Origin: Clostridium sp. LS
Lineage (GTDB): Bacteria > Bacillota > Clostridia > Clostridiales > Clostridiaceae
Length of the DNA: 64,000 nt
Direction of reading: 5' to 3'
Assembly (NCBI RefSeq): GCF_002760435.1
Contig: NZ_AUUU01000009.1
Span: forward strand, 62,001 to 126,000
In this document: piece after piece, positions 1 through 9,154 of the stretch
Layout of the letters: every line of letters starts with the position of its first letter
How positions within the stretch are numbered: position 1 is the first letter of the stretch
The notes under the pieces: model-generated
What the model saw: only the letters and a program-made list of their open reading frames with translations
Databases searched by the model: none
What the model was told of the DNA's origin: nothing
Translations under genes and position numbers: made by a program

Positions 1-80
1 ATGCTTCGCCTCCATCATGAAACCCACGACTATTTGTATGCGGCTTAAATAGCTGCTTACAGATAGTCGTATTTTTTTCT
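1..80 (+). terminator. intrinsic terminator within a dispersed repeat
   Basis: Arms ACGACTAT (26-33) and ATAGTCGT (63-70) are followed by a T-run at 72-78, which gives a rightward terminator for a gene left of the window. The first 25 bases (GCTTCGCCTCCATCATGAAACC) match the repeats near 7715 and 21228. The hairpin resembles the terminator at 31593. Confidence 0.75.
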
Positions 81-189
81 TAATTGGAGTAAAGCGGGCT
101 GAGAGAAAGAAAATCGCACTCATACTTTGATATGAATGATCTAAAAAGTAAAAAAGATAGCTTATGCTATCTCTTTGCGATATGAATAA

Positions 190-672
190 TTATTTTTGTA
201 TTACTGGTATCCATACTTCAACTTCACAGTCTGCTGGATTTCCATTTAGTAGGATTTCTGCAATAGGATTTCCGTTATACTCATAATTATATTTTTCAGT
301 AAGAATTTCCTTAAAGGCTTGATCTTCAAGCTTATCAAAAGCTAAACGAGATAGTCCACCTGTTCCTTCAATAACTAGATATTTTCCTTCAGGAAATAAA
401 ACTTCTTCGCTTTCATCAACTACAGGTTGTGATGATTTAACACCTGCATAGTAGAAAGTATTGTTTCCATCAGTTGTCACTGCTGCATAACCATAGTTAC
501 TTTCAGAAATTGTTCTAAGTAAAGACATCTTTCCACTTTGAACTATATCCTTAAAAAATTCAGTTTTTTGTTCAGAAAATTGTTTTGAGTCATTTTTTTC
601 TGAACCTTTTAGTTTTGTTTTAAAACCTACCAAACGAAAAGTCTCTTTTTCTTCAATTTTAAAATTACTCAT
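190..672 (-). CDS. GyrI-like / effector-binding domain protein
   Basis: A 160-residue soluble protein that looks like a stand-alone GyrI-like (AraC effector-binding, SOUL/BBP-fold) domain. The pattern is an N-terminal FRLVGFKTKL strand, a central YYAGVKSS and PEGKYLVIEGTGG section, and a C-terminal CEVEVWIPV strand typical of the family. Such domains bind small hydrophobic ligands or act as drug-binding modules. There is no DNA-binding domain. It is divergent from the WYL regulator at 781 and shares with it an intergenic region holding a perfect dyad (735-758), so it is probably that regulator's target. The ligand cannot be deduced. Confidence 0.7.
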   Translation of the reverse strand: MSNFKIEEKETFRLVGFKTKLKGSEKNDSKQFSEQKTEFFKDIVQSGKMSLLRTISESNYGYAAVTTDGNNTFYYAGVKSSQPVVDESEEVLFPEGKYLVIEGTGGLSRLAFDKLEDQAFKEILTEKYNYEYNGNPIAEILLNGNPADCEVEVWIPVIQK

Positions 673-734
673 TTTAAATCTCTCCTTGCAATAATTATTT
701 GGAATCTTGTTTATGTCTATACTTTATCATAGCA

Positions 735-758
735 ATTATGACACAAGTATGTCATAAT
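735..758. promoter_or_regulatory. candidate operator, 9-bp dyad
   Basis: ATTATGACA (735-743) and TGTCATAAT (750-758) form a perfect inverted repeat with a 6-bp spacer. It lies between two divergent genes, one of which encodes a WYL-type regulator. It is probably the regulator's binding site; this is inferred from position and symmetry only. Confidence 0.55.
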
Positions 759-780
759 TAAACCCGAGGTGAACTTTTTT

Positions 781-1707
781 ATGAAAATAGAACGTCTAAT
801 TGCAATCATTATGCTTCTTTTAGAAAGAGAAACAGTACCCACTAGTGAACTGGCTGAAAAGCTGGAAGTAAGTAGGAGGACCATTTTCAGAGATATTGAC
901 GCTTTAAATATTGCTGGAATGCCTATTATGGTAACTAGAGGTTCTATGGGTGGAGTAAGTTTGATGAAATCTTACAAAGTTGACAAAAAATTATTTACTC
1001 CCAAAGATGTTCAAAGCTTAATAACTGGCTTACAAAGTTATAATCAGCTATTAGAAAATAAGGAAATCGCTAATACGTTGATCAAATTGCAGAGCATGAT
1101 GGATGAAAATGATTTATTAAAGCAAAATAATAATCAGAATTTTTTAATAGATTTAGAACTTAATGAGGGAAACCGCTCGCTGCGAAGTGTATTGAAAACT
1201 ATAGAGAGAGCAATGAATGAAAAAAGATATTTGTTATTCAGTTACATAGATAAAAATGGTGATCAGACTTCCCGTAAAGTTGAACCTTATAAGGTAGTAT
1301 TTAAAGAAAGCAAATGGTATTTACAAGCCTTTAGTACTGAACGAAATGATTATAGGATATTTAAGTTAGCTAGAATGAATGAGGTACGTGTATCAGAAGC
1401 TAATTTTGAGCCAAGAGATTTTGTACCATTGCCTATGGATGGTACAGATTGGATAACAAAAGAAGTAGTACCGGTAATTATTAGAATAGATAAATCTTTA
1501 AAAGATAGAATTATAGAGCGATTTGGAGAGGATAACATCATTGCACGAGATGAAGATAACTACATTGCTAAATATCCTATTGTAGATAATGAAGAAGGAT
1601 ATAATGTACTACTTAAGTTTGGTAATAAATGTGAAATTATTGAACCCACAAGTGTTAGAGAAAATTTTAAAAAATACTTAATGGAGGTTATGGATATATA
1701 CAAATAA
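781..1707 (+). CDS. YafY-type HTH-WYL transcriptional regulator
   Basis: A 308-residue regulator. The N-terminal HTH_11 winged helix (about residues 1-60, with TSELAEKLEVSRRTIFRDID) is followed by a WYL domain (about 130-210) with KWYLQAFSTERNDYRIFKLARM, and by a WCX-like C-terminal extension. The family binds DNA and senses ligands or nucleic acid through the WYL domain. The reading frame opens at a GTG at 769, but the ATG at 781 has GAGGTG nine bases upstream and fits better. It is divergent from the effector-binding protein gene and probably controls it through the dyad at 735-758. Confidence 0.85.
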   Translation: MKIERLIAIIMLLLERETVPTSELAEKLEVSRRTIFRDIDALNIAGMPIMVTRGSMGGVSLMKSYKVDKKLFTPKDVQSLITGLQSYNQLLENKEIANTLIKLQSMMDENDLLKQNNNQNFLIDLELNEGNRSLRSVLKTIERAMNEKRYLLFSYIDKNGDQTSRKVEPYKVVFKESKWYLQAFSTERNDYRIFKLARMNEVRVSEANFEPRDFVPLPMDGTDWITKEVVPVIIRIDKSLKDRIIERFGEDNIIARDEDNYIAKYPIVDNEEGYNVLLKFGNKCEIIEPTSVRENFKKYLMEVMDIYK

Positions 1708-1801
1708 GTTTTCAATATATGCATTAACTATATTAAGATTCGAAAATATGACCGATGAATGATTGGATTTTATTGCGGCTTGGAGAAAAGGATATATTTA
1801 T

Positions 1802-1930
1802 TTAGGTTGTTGAATAAATAATTTTTACAAATTTTGTTTACTCAACAACCTAATAATTATATAAAGTAGTGGATTTTTAAGGATATGCTTTAAATCCACA
1901 AGAATCTAAGATTTTGGATTTTTGTGGATT
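1802..1930. repeat. two adjacent inverted repeats
   Basis: TTAGGTTGTTGA (1802-1813) pairs perfectly with TCAACAACCTAA (1842-1853). A second repeat pairs AATCCACAA (1893-1901) with TTGTGGATT (1922-1930). They lie between the convergent ends of the WYL regulator and the membrane-protein gene. Neither has a clean terminal T-run, so they are either weak bidirectional terminators or remnants of repeats. Confidence 0.45.
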
Positions 1931-1990
1931 ATGCATTTTAATTCATATATATTGGTGATTCTTGATTATAAAAGGAAATAATATTAATTA

Positions 1991-2377
1991 TTATTGCAAA
2001 AGTAGATAATAGAATATATGCAATAAAATTGATCCAATTAGCATAACGGACAGCAATATATGTGTATACAGCCAAAATGCCCTATGATTTATATATGTTT
2101 TTTTGAAGTATTTCATAATTACTCCAATAAGTGTTGTCAAGATCATCAATATCAAACTAATATATCCAGTAGAAAATTTAATATTAGTTAGATTATTTCC
2201 AGCATGAAGGAAAGCTAAAATTGTTGCTATAATAGATAAAATACAATGATAATCTAATAATTTCTTAACAGGTAAGTTTATTTTATAACGTATATTTTTA
2301 AACCTTTTAAATAAACTATAGCTATAACCAAAGATTAAAAACATACATGATAACCAACCTAATAATAGGTAATTCAC
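1991..2377 (-). CDS. four-helix membrane protein, probable heme b (cytochrome b561 / ferric-reductase-like)
   Basis: A 128-residue protein with four predicted membrane helices (about 3-20, 45-62, 70-90 and 103-126). Histidines sit in or at the ends of the helices: HCILSIIATILAFLHAG and HRAFWLYTHILLSVMLIG, plus a late LLHIFYY. This spacing suggests bis-His heme b ligation, as in ferric-reductase-like or cytochrome b561 domains. It is the last gene of a leftward unit after TetR, an FMN-binding protein and ApbE. The likely role is moving electrons between the membrane and the flavinylated extracytoplasmic domain. It starts at GTG with AAGGAAGTG upstream. The heme assignment is inference. Confidence 0.55.
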   Translation of the reverse strand: MNYLLLGWLSCMFLIFGYSYSLFKRFKNIRYKINLPVKKLLDYHCILSIIATILAFLHAGNNLTNIKFSTGYISLILMILTTLIGVIMKYFKKTYINHRAFWLYTHILLSVMLIGSILLHIFYYLLLQ

Positions 2378-2407
2378 TAAAGAATCACTTCCTTTTTTCT
2401 TGTAAAT

Positions 2408-3382
2408 TTAAAGAAAAGTATCCTCTATATATTCAAATTCATTCGATGCATCAATAAAAGAAAATTTTTCTTTTGCTCCTTTCGTTGCAAAAACCTTTTT
2501 TCCAGAAGTGATAAATATAGCTTCTATATCATCAATTTTATTGACTAACTCCATTCCTTCTCTTAGCCCAAGAATAAATATAGCTGTTGATAAAGAATCT
2601 GCTTCTATAGAACTTTTTCCAATTATAGTGGCACTTATTAGATCTGATTTAGCAGGATAGCCTGTCCTTGGATCTAAGATATGATGATATCTAATTTTAT
2701 CTTTTTCAAAATATCTTACATAATCTCCAGAGGTTACAACTGTTTCATCAGAAATTTTTACAATTCCTATGAATTCGCCCCTTATTTGAAAAGGATTTTG
2801 AATTCCGATTGACCAAGGTGAACTATCAGGTTTATTTCCAAGGGTCAGTACATTTCCTCCGATGTTTATAAAGCCAGATTCAACAGAATTTTTCTTATAA
2901 ATATCTATAATTCTATCTGCTGCATAGCCCTTTGCTATTGCACCTAAATCAATCTTTTGTCCTACCCTTGATAGTTTGGCAGAGTTTTTCTCTATATTTA
3001 AAATGATATCTTTATAATTTGTTAAGCTTAATATATTATTAATTTCATTCTTTGAAGGTACTCTTTGGTCTTTGCTAAATATGCCCCATAGCTTAACTAA
3101 GGGAGCTATAGTTATATCAAATGCTCCATTACAAAGTTCTGAGTAATCCTTAGCTTTTTTTATAACTTCAAAAGTTTCCTTGCTTAATGGAACCTCAGCT
3201 TGTCCAGCTTCTGAGTTAAGTCTACCGACATCACTGTAACTAATGTAAAAACTCATTAGATTCTCAAGTCTTTTCAACTCATTTTCAACGAGTATAGCAA
3301 TTTTCTTTGCATTAACACTATAAATTCTTTGAATGACATTAGTTCCCATACAAAAGAATTCAAAATCTTCAAATTCAACCAT
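2408..3382 (-). CDS. apbE: FAD:protein FMN transferase (ApbE)
   Basis: A 324-residue ApbE family enzyme that transfers FMN from FAD to a Thr or Ser of a target flavoprotein. Family features seen are the GAFDITIAPLVKLWG segment, the metal/FAD-binding DLGAIAKGYAADR, FINIGGNVLTLG, HHILDPRTGYPA and the late SADSLSTAIFILG-type motif (here EADSLSTAIF). No lipobox or strong signal peptide is seen, unlike many ApbE lipoproteins, so it may act at the inner face. The upstream neighbour encodes an FMN-binding-domain protein carrying the expected acceptor motif, which is almost certainly its substrate. Confidence 0.92.
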   Translation of the reverse strand: MVEFEDFEFFCMGTNVIQRIYSVNAKKIAILVENELKRLENLMSFYISYSDVGRLNSEAGQAEVPLSKETFEVIKKAKDYSELCNGAFDITIAPLVKLWGIFSKDQRVPSKNEINNILSLTNYKDIILNIEKNSAKLSRVGQKIDLGAIAKGYAADRIIDIYKKNSVESGFINIGGNVLTLGNKPDSSPWSIGIQNPFQIRGEFIGIVKISDETVVTSGDYVRYFEKDKIRYHHILDPRTGYPAKSDLISATIIGKSSIEADSLSTAIFILGLREGMELVNKIDDIEAIFITSGKKVFATKGAKEKFSFIDASNEFEYIEDTFL

Positions 3383-3475
3383 ACATATTCCTCACTTTAT
3401 TCTAACTTCTTCAGGATTCATTATATTTTCTGGCATAGCTTATGGAATGGTTTAAAAAACTTTATTGCAATATTT

Positions 3476-3880
3476 TTATGCTTGACCAGATTCTAATGCG
3501 TTTTCAATAGCTTTTAAAATTGTTTTACTGCTATTTGTTGCTCCTGAAATAGTATCAACTTGCAAACTTTGGGCTTTAACTACCATGCTTGGAATAACTT
3601 CTGCAGGCTTTCCTCTTTCGTTTTTATGTTCTAATAAATCTATATTTTCAATTTTGTGGTCTTTAACTGTAACTGAAACTTTTGCACTAATTAAACTAAT
3701 ATCGTATGAACCAGTGTATTTTCCATCAGAAATCTTTGATAAATCTACTCTATTAATTGTTAATTCCTTAATTGCTTTTTTATAATTTATAACTGAAATT
3801 AAATATCTTCCGCCGAAGATAATACCAGCTATAACAACAAGGGAAGCTGCACCTAATAATATTCTTTTTACATTTAACAT
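3476..3880 (-). CDS. membrane-anchored FMN-binding domain protein, ApbE substrate
   Basis: A 134-residue protein with an N-terminal membrane anchor (about residues 5-27) and one extracytoplasmic FMN_bind domain. Near the C-terminus it has DTISGATNSS, which matches the S(T)GAT motif whose Thr receives FMN through a phosphoester bond from ApbE. Related domains occur in RnfG, NqrC and extracellular electron-transfer flavoproteins. The ATG at 3880 has AAGGGTG eight bases upstream and is preferred over the GTG at 3889. It sits directly after the TetR gene and before apbE. Confidence 0.88.
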   Translation of the reverse strand: MLNVKRILLGAASLVVIAGIIFGGRYLISVINYKKAIKELTINRVDLSKISDGKYTGSYDISLISAKVSVTVKDHKIENIDLLEHKNERGKPAEVIPSMVVKAQSLQVDTISGATNSSKTILKAIENALESGQA

Positions 3881-3894
3881 ATATAACACACCCT

Positions 3895-4551
3895 TTACTT
3901 TTTAATAGATTTTAATAAAATATTAATTCCATCTTCTATTAAATCTTCAACATTTTTATCATAATAAGCATTTATGTATTTTTCTTTTTTATTTAATAAT
4001 CCAATATACCCCATCATAGTTGACCAGAGCAGAAGACAAATTGTATTTGAATCTGCATTATCTATTAACTCACCTTTTTTAATTCCATTTATAATGCAAC
4101 TCTTTAATAATTCGATAGAATACTGTCCAGCTGTATAACACTTTTTTATTAAAAAGTTATCATCTTCATCTTTAAAGTCAAAATCTTTGTTTTCATAATC
4201 TGCAATAGCTGTAAAATATCCAGGGTAATTCTTACTAAATTCAACAAAAACCTTACCGAATTTACTGATTTTTTCAAATTCGTTACTTTTAATATCTTCC
4301 TTAATTACCTTATCAAACAACTCATTTAATACATTAAAGCCTGATAACATTATTTCAAAATATAACTCATCCTTGCTTTTAAAATATGAATATATAGTTT
4401 TCTTAGTAAACTCAGCCTCCTTTGCAATATCATCCATTGTAGAATTTTCAAAACCTTTCTCAAAAAAAATTTTTTCAGCTGCATTTATTATTTCAATTTT
4501 ACGAGCTAATCGCTCTCTTTCCTTTCGTTCAGTAATACCTATAGTAAACAC
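3895..4551 (-). CDS. TetR/AcrR family repressor
   Basis: A 218-residue TetR-family protein. The N-terminal HTH (about residues 20-65: INAAEKIFFEKGFENSTMDDIAKEAEFTKKTIYSYFKSKDELYFEI) is canonical, and the C-terminal helical ligand domain is typical of the family. It is the first gene of the FMN-binding/apbE/membrane-protein unit. A perfect palindrome just upstream (4569-4589) is the likely autoregulatory operator. It starts at GTG behind an AAGGCAG site. The inducer is unknown. Confidence 0.88.
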   Translation of the reverse strand: MFTIGITERKERERLARKIEIINAAEKIFFEKGFENSTMDDIAKEAEFTKKTIYSYFKSKDELYFEIMLSGFNVLNELFDKVIKEDIKSNEFEKISKFGKVFVEFSKNYPGYFTAIADYENKDFDFKDEDDNFLIKKCYTAGQYSIELLKSCIINGIKKGELIDNADSNTICLLLWSTMMGYIGLLNKKEKYINAYYDKNVEDLIEDGINILLKSIKK

Positions 4552-4568
4552 CTGCCTTTTAGTTTATT

Positions 4569-4589
4569 AAGTATACTAATAGTATACTT
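4569..4589. promoter_or_regulatory. candidate TetR operator
   Basis: AAGTATACT (4569-4577) and AGTATACTT (4581-4589) form a perfect 9-bp dyad with a 3-bp spacer, 17 bp upstream of the TetR start. A further degenerate AGTATAT copy follows near 4600. Position and symmetry fit autoregulation. The rest of the 307-bp gap to 4859 shows nothing else I can name. Confidence 0.65.
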
Positions 4590-4858
4590 TGTATATTTTT
4601 AGTATATAATATTATTTTTAGAAGTCAAGGGAAATTTAAGCTTATAATGGGTTTTAAATAATAGAAAAGCTAAGAGAACTTAAAAACTAACGAAAATATA
4701 AATTTAGATTTTCATGGGTTATTTCATTTATGTTATACTAATTATAGTTAGTTTTTAGGATATAATGAAGTTAATTGAAGGTATCCTAAGGGATGGAAAT
4801 GAAGATTTTGGGGTAAAAATATTTTTATGCAATTAATATTATAGACAAGAGGGATAAC

Positions 4859-6139
4859 ATGAATCAGGTAGACGAATTATTATGGAAAAATGAAATAGAA
4901 ACAAATAAAACAGTATCAAAGGCAATGCGAATCGTTTTGTATTTTTGCTTTATAGCAGGATTTTTAAATTTAATTCATGTATTTGATGTTGTGCAGAATG
5001 TAATGATAAAAATGAATGTATTACTTATAATTCCTCTTTTGCTGCCAACGATTTTAGTGGATGTATTTGAACTTAAGAAAGAATGGATAAAGTATTTTAT
5101 ACTTACTTGTGCTGTGATTTCTACAGGAATATGTTATGCATTACTAACCTTTCAAACAGTTTTAATGTTTGTTATTCCAACAATATTAGCATCTATGTAT
5201 CTTAGAAAGAAACAGCTTATAGTAGCAATTATTGAATCAGTGTGTAATATATTAATAGCTCACTTATTGAGTTTTTATTTTTTAATGGAACCATGGATTG
5301 AACCCTTTACTGGATTGAAAAATATAATGTTATATGGAGCTGTGCCAAGAGTGCTTCAATACTTATGTTGTGGAAGTTTGTTTTACATATTATGTAATCG
5401 TACTTCTGGACTTATGCTACAGTATCATAAGTCTATAAAGGATAAGGAGATTTTTGAACTTGAAAAATCTCTTGCTCTTCAGAAGATAAAATATGATGAA
5501 CGAGAACAAGTAAGCAGAGATATACATAATAGTGTTGGACACACAATAATGGCAGCTATTATGAGTTTGGATGCAGCAGAAGCGGTTTACAATGTGGATT
5601 CTAAAAAAGCAATAGAAAAAATAAAATTTGCAAATATACGAATGAGGGAGAGTCTTGAAGCTATTAGAAAAGCAGTACGTGGGATAAACACAAAGGTAAA
5701 TGGACAAACCATAGAAGATATGATGAAATTAATAAATGTAAATATTGATAAATTAAAAGAAGATTTCAATATCAAAATAAGAATTAAAATTGAGTATAGT
5801 GAACAGCAATTGAAAAAGCAGAATGTTCGTATCGAGAGGATTGACTTTTTAATAGGAGCATTGCAGGAACTGGTCACCAACAGTGTAAAACATGGGAATG
5901 CAACAGCTATTATTGTCATTATAGATATAGATAGACACAATATAAATATAATAGTTCAGGACAATGGAACAGGAATTGAAAGTATGGGAAATTATAAAGA
6001 ATTACTGGACTCTGGATTCGGAATAAAAAAAATCAGGAATTACTTAGTTTCTATAGGCGGAAATTTAAAAATAGAAAATCAAGAAGGAATGCTGGTAACA
6101 TTGAAAATTCCAACAAGAACAGGTGATAAGAATGAATAA
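4859..6139 (+). CDS. NarL-family sensor histidine kinase
   Basis: A 426-residue membrane sensor kinase. About six hydrophobic segments span residues 24-180. A short coiled coil leads to a HisKA_3 box with the phosphoacceptor His223 (SRDIHNSVGHT), followed by a HATPase_c domain with an N-box (ELVTNSVKHG) and G-box (DNGTGIES, GFGIKKIRNY). There is no PAS or HAMP domain, so the membrane part is probably the sensor. The stop overlaps the start of the response-regulator gene, so the pair is translationally coupled. The signal is unknown. Confidence 0.9.
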   Translation: MNQVDELLWKNEIETNKTVSKAMRIVLYFCFIAGFLNLIHVFDVVQNVMIKMNVLLIIPLLLPTILVDVFELKKEWIKYFILTCAVISTGICYALLTFQTVLMFVIPTILASMYLRKKQLIVAIIESVCNILIAHLLSFYFLMEPWIEPFTGLKNIMLYGAVPRVLQYLCCGSLFYILCNRTSGLMLQYHKSIKDKEIFELEKSLALQKIKYDEREQVSRDIHNSVGHTIMAAIMSLDAAEAVYNVDSKKAIEKIKFANIRMRESLEAIRKAVRGINTKVNGQTIEDMMKLINVNIDKLKEDFNIKIRIKIEYSEQQLKKQNVRIERIDFLIGALQELVTNSVKHGNATAIIVIIDIDRHNINIIVQDNGTGIESMGNYKELLDSGFGIKKIRNYLVSIGGNLKIENQEGMLVTLKIPTRTGDKNE

Positions 6140-6794
6140 AATTAGAATATTGATAGTAGATGATGAAAATCTTCTTTTAGAAAGTCTTGAACTAATCTTA
6201 TCCATGAATGAATCCTTTAAAATAGCAGGGCTAGCACATGATGGTAAGGAAGCCTTAGATATTTTAGAGGAAGAACAAGCAGATATAGCATTGATAGATT
6301 TAAATATGGAGGGAATGTCAGGACAGGAATTGATATTAAAAATAAAAGCAAGATATTCTGCAATGAAAATACTTGTTTTAACCACTTTTTATGATGAAGA
6401 AAACATTGTAAATGCAGTACGGAACGGAGCAGACGGATATTTATTAAAAGATGCAGGAACAAAAGTTATTGTTCAGGGAATTTTTAATGTTATGAATGGT
6501 CAAAGCATACTTGATAGTAAAGTAATGACTGCATTAGCGAATATAATGTCAAAATGCTCAAATGAAAATACAAGTAAGGAAGAATACTCCACGATTGATC
6601 TATTAAAAGATCTAACAGAAAGAGAAATTGAAATTTGTCAGCTGCTTTCTGACGGATATACCAATTCTCAAATAGCAGAATTTTTATATATTTCTGAAGG
6701 TACAGTAAAAAATTATATAAGTACTATTTATGATAAAACAGGGATAAAAGATAGGACTATGTTAGCCTTAAAGCTTGCAAAAATATTTCCTTAA
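6132..6794 (+). CDS. NarL/LuxR-type response regulator
   Basis: A 220-residue response regulator. The receiver domain has acidic DDE at 10-12, phosphoacceptor Asp56 (IALIDLNMEG), a Thr in LVLTTF and a Lys in LLKDAG. The C-terminal LuxR HTH (about 155-215) reads LTEREIEICQLLSDGYTNSQIAEFLYISEGTVKNYISTIYDKTG. The ATG at 6132 has AGGTG six bases upstream and is preferred to the GTG at 6123. It overlaps the kinase gene by 8 bp. It probably controls nearby genes, possibly the protease at 6902, but no binding site was identified. Confidence 0.92.
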   Translation: MNKIRILIVDDENLLLESLELILSMNESFKIAGLAHDGKEALDILEEEQADIALIDLNMEGMSGQELILKIKARYSAMKILVLTTFYDEENIVNAVRNGADGYLLKDAGTKVIVQGIFNVMNGQSILDSKVMTALANIMSKCSNENTSKEEYSTIDLLKDLTEREIEICQLLSDGYTNSQIAEFLYISEGTVKNYISTIYDKTGIKDRTMLALKLAKIFP

Positions 6795-6806
6795 TAATTA
6801 AACATG

Positions 6807-6846
6807 ACCAGAGTCATATCAAAATAATGACTCTGGTTACTTTTTT
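6807..6846 (+). terminator. intrinsic terminator after the two-component pair
   Basis: ACCAGAGTCA pairs with TGACTCTGGT (10 bp, perfect), followed by TACTTTTTT. Confidence 0.9.
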
Positions 6847-6901
6847 ATGGAGGATATTTTAGGTATTCTATAGGAAATAAAGAAGAAATGAGGAATAGTA
6901 C

Positions 6902-7669
6902 ATGAAAAGAAATAAAACTATTAAAATATTTGGAATTATTTTTGTGATAGCTGCATTACTTATTTTTATTAATTTTATTCCAACTCTTAGCTTAAAGACA
7001 TCAAATATGCATCTTATTGAAGGCGAATGGGTAAATGTTTATTATGAAGAGGAAGAAACGGCAGCAAAGGATGTTTTTCAGTTAGCTAATGCAAGAGCAG
7101 GTGAGTTAGCTAAGAAATTAGGATTTAGTGAAAAGCAAAATATTAATATCTATATTTATGACCATCAATCTACAATGCAAATGAAAAAATATGGAATAAT
7201 AGGGCCAATGTTAGGCCTCGACTGGTATATTGGTGACAATATAGGAACGGATGTTATACTGACATCGCCTGCAAATCCAGGAAAGGTTCATGACTATAAT
7301 AATAATAAGCAAGCTGCTTTACATGAAATGGTTCATGCCTATGTAAGTATAATAAATCCACATATTAGATTATGGTTAACTGAAGGAATGGCTTTATATT
7401 TATCTAATGCAGAACCTTTTTATAAAAAATATACCTATAATATGCAAATTCCAACTTTTTCAGAAATTAAGACTAGCAATCCAGTTAAATTTTCAAAGAT
7501 GGGAGGGTACACCTTTGCCAATACCTATATAGAGTATATAGATAAAAAATATGGATGGGAAAAATTAATGGAGATAATTAAAACAGAAGATTATGAAAAG
7601 GTATTTGGAAAATCTGATGAAGATATATATAATGAATGGGTGAATTATATTAGAAGTTATTATCAGTAA
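6902..7669 (+). CDS. membrane-anchored HExxH zinc metalloprotease (gluzincin-like)
   Basis: A 255-residue protein with an N-terminal membrane anchor (about residues 8-28) and an extracellular catalytic domain. It has HEMVHAY (His141, Glu142, His145) and a downstream LWLTEGMALYL with Glu161, the arrangement of gluzincins (peptidase MA superfamily: HExxH plus a third-ligand Glu about 20 residues later). Substrate unknown. It is preceded by a terminator, so it is its own unit behind the two-component system, which may regulate it. It is smaller than typical M1/M4 peptidases. Confidence 0.75.
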   Translation: MKRNKTIKIFGIIFVIAALLIFINFIPTLSLKTSNMHLIEGEWVNVYYEEEETAAKDVFQLANARAGELAKKLGFSEKQNINIYIYDHQSTMQMKKYGIIGPMLGLDWYIGDNIGTDVILTSPANPGKVHDYNNNKQAALHEMVHAYVSIINPHIRLWLTEGMALYLSNAEPFYKKYTYNMQIPTFSEIKTSNPVKFSKMGGYTFANTYIEYIDKKYGWEKLMEIIKTEDYEKVFGKSDEDIYNEWVNYIRSYYQ

Positions 7670-7699
7670 AATAATTAATATAATTGAATCTTTTTAAGT

Positions 7700-7745
7700 G
7701 GTGGAGTTCAAAGATCGCGCTTCGCCTCCACCATGAAACCTATGA
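7700..7745. repeat. dispersed GCTTCGCCTCCACCATGAAACC repeat
   Basis: Positions 7719-7740 match the motif at window start (3-24) and near 21228-21247. Here it lies between convergent ends (protease and allantoinase). At 21 kb the motif leads into a terminator hairpin; this copy lacks a clear hairpin after it. I read it as a degenerate intergenic terminator repeat. Confidence 0.5.
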
Positions 7746-7749
7746 CAAT

Positions 7750-9117
7750 CTAACTGAAATTTCGTAAGTTTCGTTTTATCAAATGCCCATATGGAGTTTT
7801 TTCAGTTATATGCCCATTCGCGGAAATAATTTTTCCGCGAAGTATGGTTAAAATCGGAAGTCCTTTCCCTTCTAAGCCAACAAACGCAGATTGTTTATTT
7901 AAATATTCTAGGTTATTGCTTGTAATTTTCCAATTTTTATTTGGATCAAGAAGTACCACATCAGCATCAGCCCCTATACTTAATGAACCTTTTTTACTGC
8001 TTATTTCAAAATGTTTTGCAGGATTAGCAGACATTACTTTAGATACTAGTGAGGGAGAAATCCCTTTTTGAGCAACAAGGTAATCATACATAGTTTGTAG
8101 ACCAGTTTGAATTCCACTAATGCCGCCCCAAGCATTAAAAATTCCCATGTCCTCTAATTTTTCTTCAGGAGCACAAGGAGAATGGTCGCTTACTATTATA
8201 TCAATAGTTCCATCACAAACGTAATCTAATAACTTTTTTTTATCTTCACGAGTTCGAAGTGGTGGGGCACATTTGAAAATAGCTCCTTTAGTTAGAAAAT
8301 CATTTTCGTCAAAAATAAGATAATGAGGACAAGTTTCAGCGGTAATTTTTACATCATTCATCTTTGCTTTTTTTATTTCTTCTGCTACAGCAGGGTGACT
8401 TACGTGACATATATGAACACGACAATTTTGTTCTTTTGCTAATTCTATAATATTCTTTACAGCCATCAGTTCTGCAATTACAGGGCGCGAATTAAGAAAA
8501 TCTCTGCGGCCTAATCTACCTTCGTTAATAGCTTTATTTTGTTCATAGGTAATAATATTGTAATCTTCACAATGAAAGCTGGCTAAACCATCGAATTTTT
8601 TTATTATAGATAATGCATGCCTGATTTGCCCAGTATTTAAAGGTGTGTAATCTGGACTTACAGGTGCAAAAAAGCTTTTGAAAGCTACAACTCCACAAGA
8701 ATTTAATTCTTCGAGCTTATTTAAATTATAAGTGACAAGGGCGCCATAAAAGCTGTAATCAACATATGCTTTAGAAGAAACGCAGGCTTCCTTTGAGACA
8801 AAGATATCTTTACTATATAATGCAGGTTCGTTTTGCATTGGCATATCAATAACAGTTGTAACACCACCGACTGCTGCAGCTCTTGTCCCATGATAAAAAT
8901 CTTCACGAGTTGTAAATCCAGGTTCATTTAAATGCGCATGAGCATCAATTAAACCTGGGAAAAGATATTTACCAGTGCCATCAATAGTTATTTTTGAATC
9001 TACTTCACAATTGCCCAATAAAATATCTGCAATTTTGCCATCTTTTATTGCAAGGCTTCCAAATTTTACTTTCTCACAAGTTACTAAATGAGTATTTTTA
9101 ATAAGTATATCAAACAT
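7750..9117 (-). CDS. allB: allantoinase, copy 1
   Basis: A 455-residue cyclic amidohydrolase that opens the hydantoin ring of allantoin to give allantoate. Seen are the metal-binding DAHAHLNEPG, the Lys in VVAFKSFF expected to be carboxylated, HCED, HICHVSHP and the DHSPC aspartate. Dihydroorotase and hydantoinase are alternatives by family, but adjacent pucR, allC and allE genes favour allantoinase. The ATG at 9117 behind GGGTGG is preferred over the GTG at 9126. It follows a solute-binding-protein gene, and a paralogous pair lies at 10424-12970. Confidence 0.88.
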   Translation of the reverse strand: MFDILIKNTHLVTCEKVKFGSLAIKDGKIADILLGNCEVDSKITIDGTGKYLFPGLIDAHAHLNEPGFTTREDFYHGTRAAAVGGVTTVIDMPMQNEPALYSKDIFVSKEACVSSKAYVDYSFYGALVTYNLNKLEELNSCGVVAFKSFFAPVSPDYTPLNTGQIRHALSIIKKFDGLASFHCEDYNIITYEQNKAINEGRLGRRDFLNSRPVIAELMAVKNIIELAKEQNCRVHICHVSHPAVAEEIKKAKMNDVKITAETCPHYLIFDENDFLTKGAIFKCAPPLRTREDKKKLLDYVCDGTIDIIVSDHSPCAPEEKLEDMGIFNAWGGISGIQTGLQTMYDYLVAQKGISPSLVSKVMSANPAKHFEISSKKGSLSIGADADVVLLDPNKNWKITSNNLEYLNKQSAFVGLEGKGLPILTILRGKIISANGHITEKTPYGHLIKRNLRNFS

Positions 9118-9154
9118 ATTTACCACCCAATCATATATAATTTTACAAGACTGA

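Noticed and set aside
1802..1853. Insertion-sequence terminal inverted repeat
   Set aside because: The arms are only 28 bp apart with no transposase or target duplication, so this is a hairpin rather than an element.
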